Assembly: GCF_000964795.1 (NCBI RefSeq)
Contig: NZ_LANX01000001.1
Location: 124,001 to 188,000 of the forward strand
DNA: 64,000 nt
Source: Candidatus Neoehrlichia procyonis str. RAC413
Lineage (GTDB): Bacteria > Pseudomonadota > Alphaproteobacteria > Rickettsiales > Anaplasmataceae
Direction: 5' to 3'
Of the stretch, positions 10,017 through 18,214 are shown one piece after another. Below the pieces are notes generated by a model. That model ran no database searches. It was not told the DNA's origin and worked only from the letters and a program-made list of their open reading frames with translations. Positions within the stretch are counted from its first letter, which is position 1; every line of letters starts with the position of its first letter. The position numbers and the translations under genes are program-made.

Positions 10017-10628
10017 TTAATTATTAGGTAATCGTAATGGGAGTAGATATACCTTGTTTAATTGTACGGCGCTTAATTGTGTTAAAGGGCGAATATTAGT
10101 AGATATTGTATACGGATGATGATATATATTACTAATATCACTAATATTTTTATATTGAATGGTTACTTGAATAATAGAATAATTTTGAGTTATTTCTTTG
10201 ATATTATCGTTATTGATATATACCATTCCACGGTAGGTAAGTGAAAACTCATTACTAATTACATTACAATTCCATTCCCAATAATTTTGTTGTGTTATAT
10301 TATTCATATAAAAATAAAATTTATAGTTTAATGAGTTGTTGTAGTATGTTGGGAAATCTAATATTAAGACTCTATTGTATTTACCACTTTGAAGATTTAT
10401 TGATAAAACATTTGTAGTAATTTGGCAATTGTTGCTATACTTTAATACTTGTGAAGTATTGCTAATTTTTTGTGTAAGGCCATTATGAATATGTGCTAAG
10501 TTAGTAAGAAAGCCTGTGTGATATAATTTTTTATATGACATATTGAGTTTATGTATCATATAAGTATGATATGCACGATTTAATATGTTGTAAATTCTTA
10601 AATATTTATGTAATTGCATATTATACAC
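10017..10628 (-). CDS. Unrecognised protein, longest member of local multi-copy family A
   Basis: 203 aa, rich in Tyr, Asn and Ile, with no signal peptide. I recognise no known domain. Its central part is shared with other copies in 11.7-17.2 kb: NVLSINLQSGKYNRVLILDFPTY, then a W-x-C-x-I/V segment and Y-x-G-x-M (YWEWNCNVISN, LTYRGMVYINN), and a C-terminal TIQYKNISDISNIYHHPYT region. The 177-aa paralogue at 13052 starts at the equivalent of about residue 73 here, so this copy keeps an N-terminal helical part (LAHIHNGLTQKI) that the other lacks. As the longest unbroken copy it is the best candidate for a working gene of the family. Confidence 0.6.
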   Translation of the reverse strand: MYNMQLHKYLRIYNILNRAYHTYMIHKLNMSYKKLYHTGFLTNLAHIHNGLTQKISNTSQVLKYSNNCQITTNVLSINLQSGKYNRVLILDFPTYYNNSLNYKFYFYMNNITQQNYWEWNCNVISNEFSLTYRGMVYINNDNIKEITQNYSIIQVTIQYKNISDISNIYHHPYTISTNIRPLTQLSAVQLNKVYLLPLRLPNN

Positions 10629-11735
10629 ATTTATAATGTAGCTACTTAATTATAAAATATAAAAGCATCTATATCAAGTCTTCTAAAGTATTATGGCAAC
10701 TATAGGTATATATTTTAATAGAATATATTGAGGAAAAGTGGGTTTATTATTTAATTTTGTATATATTAATATTTTTTTATTAGTGAGCTAAAGCTAGTTG
10801 TTGAAGAAAATTATAAAAAGCAATTTATCTATTTTAGAAAATCGCTAAAATATAAAAAGCATATTAGTGTGCATTATTTATATAGATAGTTATGTAATAA
10901 GGTGTTAAGTGTATAACATATTGATAATATGTTTTTATTATGGCTAAATTGTACTATTATAGGTTATTATTTTGTGAAAGATTATTTGTGTGTCTGCACT
11001 TATGTTTTGATTGTGTAATGCTTACTATTGTTTTATGTGGAATATTAGCATTAGTAACATTCATATTTCCTAATTTATTATATTCTTTAAGAAATTTGTG
11101 TTGAATTTATAGTATGTGCATTATTAGTTCATATCTTGTTAGAGAGATATTCAAGCATTAACTTATCATTCATTATGACAGCATGAATTTCCAAATAAAA
11201 TTATTATGTAAATATTATTTGACGTTTTGAAACGAAATTAGTGATGCTGGTGTAAATTTATTAATGTACTGACCAGAAAGTTTTTAATTTGTAGCATAAG
11301 TTTGTAAATTTTGGTTTTATAAAAATAATATGATTATTATTTATAATTGCTTACTTAATGTTAGCAGAGCTACAATACTATTATAGTATTAATATTTAAG
11401 TGACAACTTACTATTAATTATTTGAATTACTACTCGCAATCACCAGGTTCAGGTTGTTGCTTATAATATTTTGTAGAAAAAGGTAGAGTAAAATTTATTT
11501 TGATAATTACTTTGGAGATCTTTTAATAATTTTTGTGTTATTTTATTAAGGCCACTATTTAATATAGGCTTATGGTTATGATATTATTTTTATTCTGCGT
11601 TTGTAAACGCCATATTTTTACATGAATTATGCAAACGGTAATTAAATTTAATAGAATTTATTTTGAAAATTGACGTACATGCACTATCTTAATGAATATA
11701 TTGTCAAATATTGCAATTTCTATATATTAGTGTAA
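10629..11735. other. Degraded region with possible fossil coding pieces
   Basis: No intact gene. On the minus strand about 10965-11125 stays open for nearly 50 codons (HKFLKEYNKLGNMNVTNAN and on) without a start codon. The stretch at about 11475-11680 reads, between stops, NHKPILNSGLNKITQKLLKD, which resembles the N-terminal part of the 203-aa family A protein (HIHNGLTQKI). Both are probably remnants. Confidence 0.4.
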
Positions 11736-11951
11736 GTCGCATTACTTTATGCTTTAATCTACACATTAACTATTAGATATCAACTAAACAGATGGCGAAA
11801 CCTTTATAATGATACGTGTGGTATTTATTATACTGGGGTATTACCCAACGTTAAGTTTATTTGTGGTGTGGATAATTTAACTAGTACATACGAGTTACAG
11901 CATATAGACACTTATGATATTAACTGTACTTTATGTAGATTAGAAATGTAG
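11736..11951 (+). pseudogene. Family A fossil, C-terminal half, plus strand
   Basis: Open for 71 codons up to TAG 11949-11951 with no start codon. It reads ALIYTLTIRYQLNRWRNLY, then CGIYYTGVLPNV and TYELQHIDTYDINCTLCRLE. This follows the family A pattern seen in the 177-aa protein (YVTLHNTFSIWNCIIKNN, YYNGKM, YKLQNMGTHDINYTLCKSE). The orientation is opposite to most copies, and the piece abuts a minus-strand fossil tail to tail. Confidence 0.6.
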
Positions 11952-12170
11952 ATAAATGATTTTCTTTTCAAAGGTGTATACAATGCAATAATATTCCGTT
12001 TTGAATCCATTTTCAGTTTTATACGGTACTACATATATGCCACATATATTTTTTATTGGTATTGGAATTATATATAATGTTTTAAGGAAATTATAAAATG
12101 AACTTGTTATAATTGGTTCTATGTTCACAGATTGTAACTGTGGTATGTTTTACCACTTTAGATTGATAAG
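11940..12170 (-). pseudogene. Family A fossil, central part
   Basis: A 62-codon frame beginning with GTG (12128) encodes IKNICGIYVVPYKTENGF and EYYCIVYTFEKKIIYLHF, aligning with DICYVYVTLHNTF and WNCIIKNNKNVVIYY of the 177-aa paralogue, then stops. Bases 11947-12170 recur as a direct repeat at 13883-14107, where the frame is further broken. The N- and C-terminal parts of the gene are missing. Confidence 0.5.
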
Positions 12171-12200
12171 TTCATATTGTATATGTTACCTTAGAAAAAA

Positions 12201-12286
12201 AATTGCAAATTTATTTTCTGTAATTACCATGCATTGGTATGTCAAATTCCTATTCTATATCCCTAAAGGAGTAAGAATTTGCAATT
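12201..12286. repeat. Nested inverted repeats
   Basis: AATTGCAAATT at about 12201 is answered by AATTTGCAATT at 12276-12286, and between them TACCA-TGCAT-TGGTA forms a second small hairpin. A transcript could fold into a long stem with an internal hairpin. No coding frame or known RNA family was recognised. Confidence 0.4.
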
Positions 12287-12475
12287 AACAAAATTAAAAT
12301 ATAACATATTAAAGACTAGCAACAACATACCTATTACTTAATACATAGAATTATACTTTTATGAAATATTTAGTCTTATAGTAGAGATATAGGCATGTGC
12401 GCTTATGTAGGTTCACTAATTTGTTGTGATGTTTTAAATAATGTAACTACTTCACTATGTGTAGTGTAAAGTATT

Positions 12476-12760
12476 TTATCGGTTTTCTACATTTTTTATA
12501 CTAGCTGTACATTGTGTAGCATGAGGATTATTAGGATGTAAATTGCCGGAATATTCTGTTAATAATTTGTTGTTCTGTACTATGAGTTTCCAGGTACAAG
12601 AATTTGTATATTCAATTTTTGCTGAAGGAAAACTGTGTAGCGTAGAATATGATTCTATATTTGGTGATGATGTAAAAAATGAATTTATACCTTGTGAGTA
12701 ATAACTTGACTTTTTATTATGTAATTAATATGGAATGAAATCTTGTAATATTCTTTTCAT
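12476..12760 (-). pseudogene. Family A pseudogene with in-frame stop
   Basis: From ATG 12760 the frame reads MKRILQDFIPY, an in-frame TAA, then continues open to TAA at 12476. The downstream part contains SFPSAKIEYTNSCTWKLIVQ, then NNKLLTEYSGNLHPNNPHA, corresponding to the W, NN and Y-x-G blocks of family A. The C-terminal DINYTLC region is absent. One nonsense mutation and the lost C-terminus indicate decay. Confidence 0.6.
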
Positions 12761-13051
12761 TACATTGAAAAGTGGGAAAGTGAAAGTGTTTCACTGTGGA
12801 ATTTACATTTTAGGTGTATTGATAAAATTTTTGTCATTATAACTTACACTTTAATTAACTTAGTTAAGTATATAGAATTTGAATATATTATATAAAGTTT
12901 AAATTTTAGTATTATCATTAATATAATTATGTTAGTATAACTTGCATTATTGATTTGAGAATATATCTAAATTATAAGGAATTTAAGATATATATACAAT
13001 ATAATTGTTGTATTGGTGATATATATAACAATCATTTATGGGTATACTTAA

Positions 13052-13585
13052 TTATTTGCGTAGTAAAGGTGATGCTTCATCATTTTTTGAGTTACGTAAT
13101 AAAGATTTATATATAATAGCATTATGTAATATTGAAGGTGGTTTAAGATTAAGAGAACTGTATAAATTTTTGAAAATAAATGAAGCATTTATTACAATTT
13201 CTGATTTACATAAAGTATAGTTAATATCATGAGTGCCCATATTCTGTAATTTGTACTTACAAATTAAAAGTTCTGTACCTGATGGTATAAGGTAATTATT
13301 ATGTTTTGCCGCATAATAATTTTTATTGTTCATTTTTCCATTATAATAAATAACAACATTCTTGTTATTCTTTATTATACAATTCCAAATTGAAAAAGTA
13401 TTATGTAGTGTTACATAAACATAACATATGTCGCTGTAATTAATATTAAAGAAGCTACTTAGGTGTTGTTTATAATGTTTATAGTAATATTTGTAATTCT
13501 GATAGTAATAGGGAGGGGGGAAAGGTAATGTTAAAGTTTCATTATATTTTTCATTATTTAAATTAATTAATAAAACTTTTGTCAT
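13052..13585 (-). CDS. Unrecognised protein, family A member
   Basis: 177 aa with no signal peptide or known domain. An AAGAG ribosome binding site lies about six bases before ATG 13585. Shared family blocks are VLLINLNNEKYNETLTLPFP near the N-terminus, SIWNCIIKNNKNVVIYYNG in the middle, and KYKLQNMGTHDINYTLCKSE towards the C-terminus, followed by a Ser/Leu/Asn-rich tail. Relative to the 203-aa copy at 10017 it lacks about 70 N-terminal residues. Its surroundings (12975-13150) recur at 13617-13880, showing a local tandem duplication of about 640 bp. It may or may not still be functional. The short plus-strand frame over its 3' end is a shadow. Confidence 0.5.
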   Translation of the reverse strand: MTKVLLINLNNEKYNETLTLPFPPPYYYQNYKYYYKHYKQHLSSFFNINYSDICYVYVTLHNTFSIWNCIIKNNKNVVIYYNGKMNNKNYYAAKHNNYLIPSGTELLICKYKLQNMGTHDINYTLCKSEIVINASFIFKNLYSSLNLKPPSILHNAIIYKSLLRNSKNDEASPLLRK

Positions 13586-13779
13586 GTTGCTCTTGCTCTA
13601 CAAATAATATATCTTAAATTTAAAAGGAATTTAAGATATATACAATAATTACTGTATCGGTATATATAATAATCATTACAATATAAATAATTGACATTTT
13701 ATTTGTAACATTAAAGTTAAGTTGTAATTATTCCTAAGGTATACTAATTGTATAATTCTTTATAAGCTATCTAGGTGCT

Positions 13780-14107
13780 GTTTATGGCTATACCTAATTA
13801 TTTACGTGATAAAGGTAAGGCTTCGTTATCTATTGATGTATATGTAATAACACTGTATCAAATTAAAGGTTGTCTAAAATAATGTAGATAAATGATTTTA
13901 CTTTCAAAAGTGTATACAATGCAATAATATCCCGTACTTTGAATCTATTTTCAGTTTGATACGGTACTTATATGCACATAGATTTTTGATTGGTATTGGA
14001 ATTATATATAATGTTTAAGAAAATTATAAAATGAACTTGTTATAATTGGTTCTATGTTTACAGATTATAACTGTGGTATGTGTTGTCACTTTGGATTTTG
14101 GTAAGTT
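13780..14107 (-). pseudogene. Family A fossil (central fragment plus C-terminal tail)
   Basis: Bases 13883-14107 are a diverged direct repeat of 11947-12170 (family A central part) with frameshifts and stops. Bases 13783-13880 repeat the extreme 3' end of the 177-aa gene (13038-13150). The order on the minus strand fits one collapsed gene copy. Confidence 0.5.
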
Positions 14108-14136
14108 AATTTATAAAGTTTTTTAATACTGATACA

Positions 14137-14769
14137 CTATCCTTTTTCCCATATTGAAAGCAATATTTCTTCTGAACTCACAACTTCCACTTCACTTACC
14201 AATGAAGAAACTTTCTCCTCTTTTCCATCATTATCACCTATTTCTGTACAGTCATCTTGCTGTTCATTAAATGAATTTTTCCTTTGTTTCGCAATGCGTA
14301 ATAATATTTTTATAAAATCATTATTGTTAATCATTATTGCAATTTCATCATTATCTAATACGCCGAAATCCCTTAACTCCTTCAATATTTTACCTAACTC
14401 TTCTTTCTTTTGTCTCAATTTTATTTTTTGTTGCTCCAACTTTTCTTTCTTTTCCACCCACAAATTTACTGCTGCTAATACTTTAGCAATAATTTTACCA
14501 TCTATACTAGAGACTTCATTATCACTTAATAAAATGCCACTCTTTTTTAATAGTGCAACTTTTTTATTGAGTTTCTTTACTCGTGATGCTTCATCATCTA
14601 TTAATTTATATGATAAAGATTTATATGTAACACTACGTAATATTGAAGGTAGTTTAAGATTAAGAGAACTGTATAAATTTTTGAAAATAAATGAATCATT
14701 TATCACAATTTCTGATTTACATAAAGTATAGTTAATATCATGGGTGCCAATATTCTGTAATTTGTACAT
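14137..14769 (-). pseudogene. Chimeric frame: family A C-terminus fused to truncated helical repeat protein
   Basis: 210 codons open from an internal ATG. Residues 1-62 equal the C-terminal part of the 177-aa family A protein (YKLQNIGTHDINYTLCKSEIV). From about residue 65 the sequence switches to the helical repeat protein encoded on the opposite strand at 15.26-16.22 kb (LNKKVALLKKSGILLSDNEV). Roughly 120 residues of that protein are missing between two similar KEKL(K/E)Q segments. The junction falls at GATGAAGCATCAC, which the 177-aa gene also has. The family A start lies upstream but is broken, so this is probably a fused gene remnant. It could still make protein if translated from the internal ATG. 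Confidence 0.55.
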
Positions 14770-15060
14770 ACAAGTGAAAAGTTATGTAATTTGTGGAATA
14801 TGGGCCATTATCAAATCTTCTAAGATTAATATTTATATTGCTCATTTTTTCACTATAACAAATGATAACCTTGCTGTTCTGTATTTATTACACTTCTAAA
14901 TTAGCAACTATAATATATTATATAGTGTGCATAACAATAGTATATGCTGCTGGATCAATATTAAAGAAGCTACCTAGGTATAAAATTTATAGTAATATTT
15001 ATAATCTCTGAAGTAACAGGGGACAGTAGGTAGTAGTACACAGGAGTGTTTCAATTTCTA
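14770..15060 (-). pseudogene. Decayed N-terminal part of the family A copy above
   Basis: The minus-strand sequence upstream of the chimeric frame matches the N-terminal and central DNA of the 177-aa family gene (for example AATATTAAAGAAGCTACCTAGGT compared with the segment near 13445-13460), but stops and frameshifts interrupt every frame. Confidence 0.5.
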
Positions 15061-15259
15061 AAAAAGTAAGTATTGAGTAAATAAATATTAATAAGTAGAG
15101 GTAGGTGGAGTTAAGTTTACTATAGCTCTTATTTATTAATAAGTTAGTAAATCTTTATTTTTAATACAGTATTATATGTAAAAATCTAATAAAAAACCTA
15201 TAATATTCTATAATTTTTGTGTATACATTATTAACATATAAATTTGATAAGGTGTGTGA

Positions 15260-16224
15260 ATGTCAGATGTAGAAAACAAACAAGAAGATAAGAGTATATC
15301 TGCTACTAAAGCAAGTAGCAAATTGCGCAACATATGTAGTTGTATATCAGAGGGGGGGGGGAAAAACAACATAAAAAGAGATTAGATAAAAGAGTAGAGG
15401 AACTCAATAAAAAAGTTGCACTATTAAAAAAGAGTGGCATTTTATTAAGTGATAATGAAGTCTCTAGTATAGATGGTAAAATTATTGCTAAAGTATTAGC
15501 AGCAGTAAATTTGTGGGTGGAAGAGAAAGAAAAGTTAAAACAAAAGAAAGAAGAGTTTGAGCAAAAGAAAAAACTGCGAAGTAAAAAAGTGATGCAGCTG
15601 AGGGAATGTGGTGTAATAGATAATGATGAAATTGTGGTCTCTATGTATAGAGATCTGCTGGATATATTATTAGACATTATGCATAAAAGGAAAAAAGACC
15701 TTGGCCAACTAAACAACATACAAGTAAATCATAGCAATCAATTAAGAGATAAAAAAAAAGATGCCTTAAATGCAAAAGTTACACTATTAAAAGAGTGCGG
15801 CATTTTACTTACTATTGATGAAGTTATGGATTATGATCGTAATAATTCTTATTTTGATTATTTGTTAGAATTTGCGAAGTGTCATAAAGAACAGAAAGAA
15901 AAGTTGGAGCAACAAAAAATAAAATTGAGACAAAATAAAGAAGAGTTAGGTAAAATATTGAAGGAGTTAAGGGATTTCGGCGTATTAGATAATGATGAAA
16001 TTGCAATAATGATTAGCGATAATGATTTTATAAAAATATTATTACTCATTGCGAAACAAAGGAAAAATTCATTTAATGAACAGCAAGATGACTGTATAGA
16101 AATAGGTAATAACGGTGGAAAAGAAGAGAATGTTTCTTCATTGGTAAGTGAAGTAGAAGTTGTAAGTTCAGAGGAAATATTGCTTTCAATATGGGGGGGG
16201 GGAAAAAATAAGTTTCAGAGGTAA
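15260..16224 (+). CDS. Helical four-module repeat protein, split by a poly-G tract (possibly phase-variable)
   Basis: ATG 15260 has a good AAGG ribosome binding site seven bases upstream. It opens a frame (MSDVENKQEDKSISATKASS and on) that reaches a run of ten G (15352-15361) and stops soon after at TAG. The long frame to 16224 has no ATG before its body; its upstream end is only a TTG at 15340. With 11 or 8 G the two frames join into one protein (321 aa with 11 G). The body has four related modules, each with L-x-x-x-G-(I/V)-(L/I)-x(2-3)-(D/N)-E-(V/I), a helix and a charged Lys/Glu stretch (SGILLSDNEV, CGVIDNDEI, CGILLTIDEV, FGVLDNDEI). This suggests alpha-helical or coiled-coil structure. 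No signal peptide, membrane segment or known family is seen. A second G10 tract changes the C-terminus. Confidence 0.65.
15352..15361 (+). repeat. Homopolymer G10 near the 5' end of the repeat-protein gene
   Basis: Ten consecutive G in a very AT-rich region, 92 bases into the frame from ATG 15260. One more or two fewer G would join the upstream start to the long frame, so it is a candidate slippage switch. Confidence 0.85.
16193..16202 (+). repeat. Homopolymer G10 near the 3' end of the repeat-protein gene
   Basis: Ten G directly after the codons for LLSI in the repeat protein. The inverted copy on the minus strand has only three G at the same place (near 14150). Length changes alter only the last residues: ten G give GGGKNKFQR, other lengths give other short ends. 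Confidence 0.85.
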
Positions 16225-16392
16225 GTAGTAAAGTGTGAATAAAATCTGTGGATTTAACAAATATAATTATACAAAAAACTTTTAATAAATATATAATTTA
16301 TATACACTTATTACTGTATGCAGTGTTACTGCAATAACTTTTAAAGTATATTAGCAGTAGAAAGTATATTTTTTAATATAAAGGGGTTAAAT

Positions 16393-16764
16393 ATGGTAGC
16401 TATAAAAGGAAAATTAGAGGGAGCTAATCGGGGTTCTGCTTCTATGGCAAATGAATATGGAAGTATTGTAAGTAGTTCATGCAACACAACAAGAGATGTT
16501 ATGTTATGTTATAATTCATGTGTAAGAAATAATCGGGTGTATGGGTATAATTTAAATGAACATACATTATTAGTACAGGATGACATGTTTTGTTTCAATA
16601 TAAGGAAAAACAGTGACTTAACTCGAAAAGATGTTATGCAAAGGTATAATAATGGTTGTGACAAAAAGCAATCATTTGACTTTAAAAGAAGTATATTACA
16701 TGTAGGATTAACTAATGTGAATGTTGCATGTGTGAAAGTGAATAAATATATTAAAGGTGTGTAA
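16393..16764 (+). CDS. Hypothetical protein
   Basis: 123 aa. AAAGGGG six bases before the ATG is the strongest ribosome binding site in this neighbourhood, which is the main reason to accept it. The protein is Asn/Ser/Cys-rich, with repeated phrases around a Val-Met-x-x-Tyr-Asn core (DVMLCYNSCVRNN, DVMQRYNNGC). It has no signal peptide, membrane segment or family that I recognise. The two phrases suggest an internal duplication. An overlapping minus-strand frame (16509-16808) is likely a shadow. Confidence 0.45.
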   Translation: MVAIKGKLEGANRGSASMANEYGSIVSSSCNTTRDVMLCYNSCVRNNRVYGYNLNEHTLLVQDDMFCFNIRKNSDLTRKDVMQRYNNGCDKKQSFDFKRSILHVGLTNVNVACVKVNKYIKGV

Positions 16765-17007
16765 GAAAATAGTCTTATCCCATCTTCAATGTTATGTAAA
16801 CATTGCATGTAAATCTTTATCTAATAGATCAGCAGAGTGAAGCTTTATCTTTGCTTCAAGCATTAACATAACAAATGATAAATTTTTTTTAATGTAAATT
16901 AAAAATAAGCATAAAGGTATAAGTTTTATTAATATATCTAAGAAGAGAAGGTTATGGTGAAAACTTTAAGGCGGCATTTTACCAGTTTTCGGTAATATTA
17001 AAAACTA

Positions 17008-17228
17008 GATAGCTTCTTAAGGTTTATTATAGTGATTTATATGTTTATTGTATTACAAGTTTACCTGATAGTTTAGCAATTTGGTATTATGTTACCAAAG
17101 AAATAAGTGTGATGTTTATTATATAGATATTAAGTTAATTATTGAAAGATTTTTTAATTTGCACGTACAAATTAAAGCATATTGGTATTCATAATATTAA
17201 TTATACTTTATATAAAGAAGAAATTTAG
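17008..17228 (+). pseudogene. Family A fossil, plus strand
   Basis: It reads LLKVYYSDLYVYCITSLPDS, then AIWYYVTKEISVMFII, a stop, and after a frame change TYKLKHIGIHNINYTLYKEE before TAG 17226-17228. These align with NYSDICYVYVTLHNTFSIWNC and YKLQNMGTHDINYTLCKSE of the 177-aa protein. It is the most distant copy from the cluster, in the opposite orientation. Confidence 0.6.
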
Positions 17229-18214
17229 ATAAATTTTTTTTAAAGTTTATATAATAAAATAACACTTTATTTTATACAACATTATGTATAAACCTTTGTG
17301 CATAAATTAACAAGTAGCAAAATATTACATTTATTTTAAAGTAATATCCAATTTGCTACTAGCTTTACTTAAATATTTTGTATTGCTATAGCTGATTATA
17401 GTTTTGTACTTTATATTAGTATGTATTTTAAAATTAATATATAAGAGCTGAGGCAGTAAATTTACTTTTAACGTAAAACTAACAGCATTATTATTTGTTT
17501 ATAATGTGTATTTAAATTTAATAATAAGTAATTGTGATGATTTAGCAAATTGTGTATTTTAAAGTTATTTAATGAGATTCATTTAGTATTATAAATTTGT
17601 TGTTCTTATGCTAAAATTTTTTATTTATAAATATTATATGTTTTATATAACATTTTTAATTATGTAGTAAATCATATCTTATGTCATGATAAATTACTTA
17701 TTATTTTATAAGGATTATTTTTTTACAATTATGTTTTTACGTAGTAGAATCCTTTTTAAGTGATCTAAATTTAGTTATTGGTAGAATATAATTAATTATG
17801 TGTTTTTACATTATTAATAAAATTTTCGTATATGCACATTTATTATAATGTTTTTAGCGAATTAAGCTAGTAATTTATTATTAGGTATGTAGTTTCCCAG
17901 CAAATTATGTTAAAGTATTTTATTTGAAACTATATAGATAAAGTAAGAAAAAGAAGTGAAATTTAATCATGATATATGCAAAAAATAGCTTGATTATTTT
18001 AAATAGTGTTTTACATAAAGTTAATGTTTAATATTAGATATGTAATAGTTAAATATTATTAAATATAATTATACACTGTATTTATAGTAAATATCATATT
18101 TAGTAACATATTAATCGAGTAAAAGTAGAGATTAATAAAAGAGTACAAATTCAAAAATACAAAAAAAGATTACTAATATATCAATTATATAAAGTTATTT
18201 GAGCAATAATAAAA
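17229..18214. other. Non-coding stretch before trxB
   Basis: About 1 kb of AT-rich sequence without a supportable gene. It includes an imperfect inverted repeat, AGTAGCAAAATATTAC (17313-17328) against GTAATATCCAATTTGCTACT (17341-17360), that could form a hairpin. Confidence 0.5.

Larger units (their letters stand above)
14137..16202. repeat. Inverted duplication of the helical repeat gene
   Basis: Bases 14145-14592 (minus) and 15390-16195 (plus) are inverted copies with very high identity at both ends. The minus copy lacks about 370 bases from the middle. The arms flank about 800 bases containing decayed family A sequence. Confidence 0.75.

Noticed and set aside
13038-13220. 60-codon plus-strand frame with ATG
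   Set aside because: It is antisense to the conserved 3' end of the 177-aa family A gene. The same DNA recurs at 13783-13880 and 14597-14730 as antisense of family remnants.
14294-14731. 145-codon plus-strand frame
   Set aside because: Antisense of the chimeric frame. The Ser/Asn/Phe-rich product is the complement of Lys/Glu/Leu-rich helices.
15340-15351. TTG 15340 as the true start of the repeat protein
   Set aside because: No ribosome binding site and only a few codons before the G tract, whereas ATG 15260 has a good site in the other frame. The slippage model explains both.
15306-15719. 137-codon minus-strand frame
   Set aside because: Antisense of the repeat protein; Cys/Ser/Phe-rich product typical of the reverse strand of coiled-coil DNA.
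16509-16808. 99-codon minus-strand frame
   Set aside because: Overlaps the 123-aa plus-strand gene, which has the better ribosome binding site and composition.
10017-17228. Insertion sequence or prophage as cause of the accessory island
   Set aside because: No transposase, integrase, terminal inverted repeats with target duplications or phage structural genes were recognised; local duplication explains the pattern.
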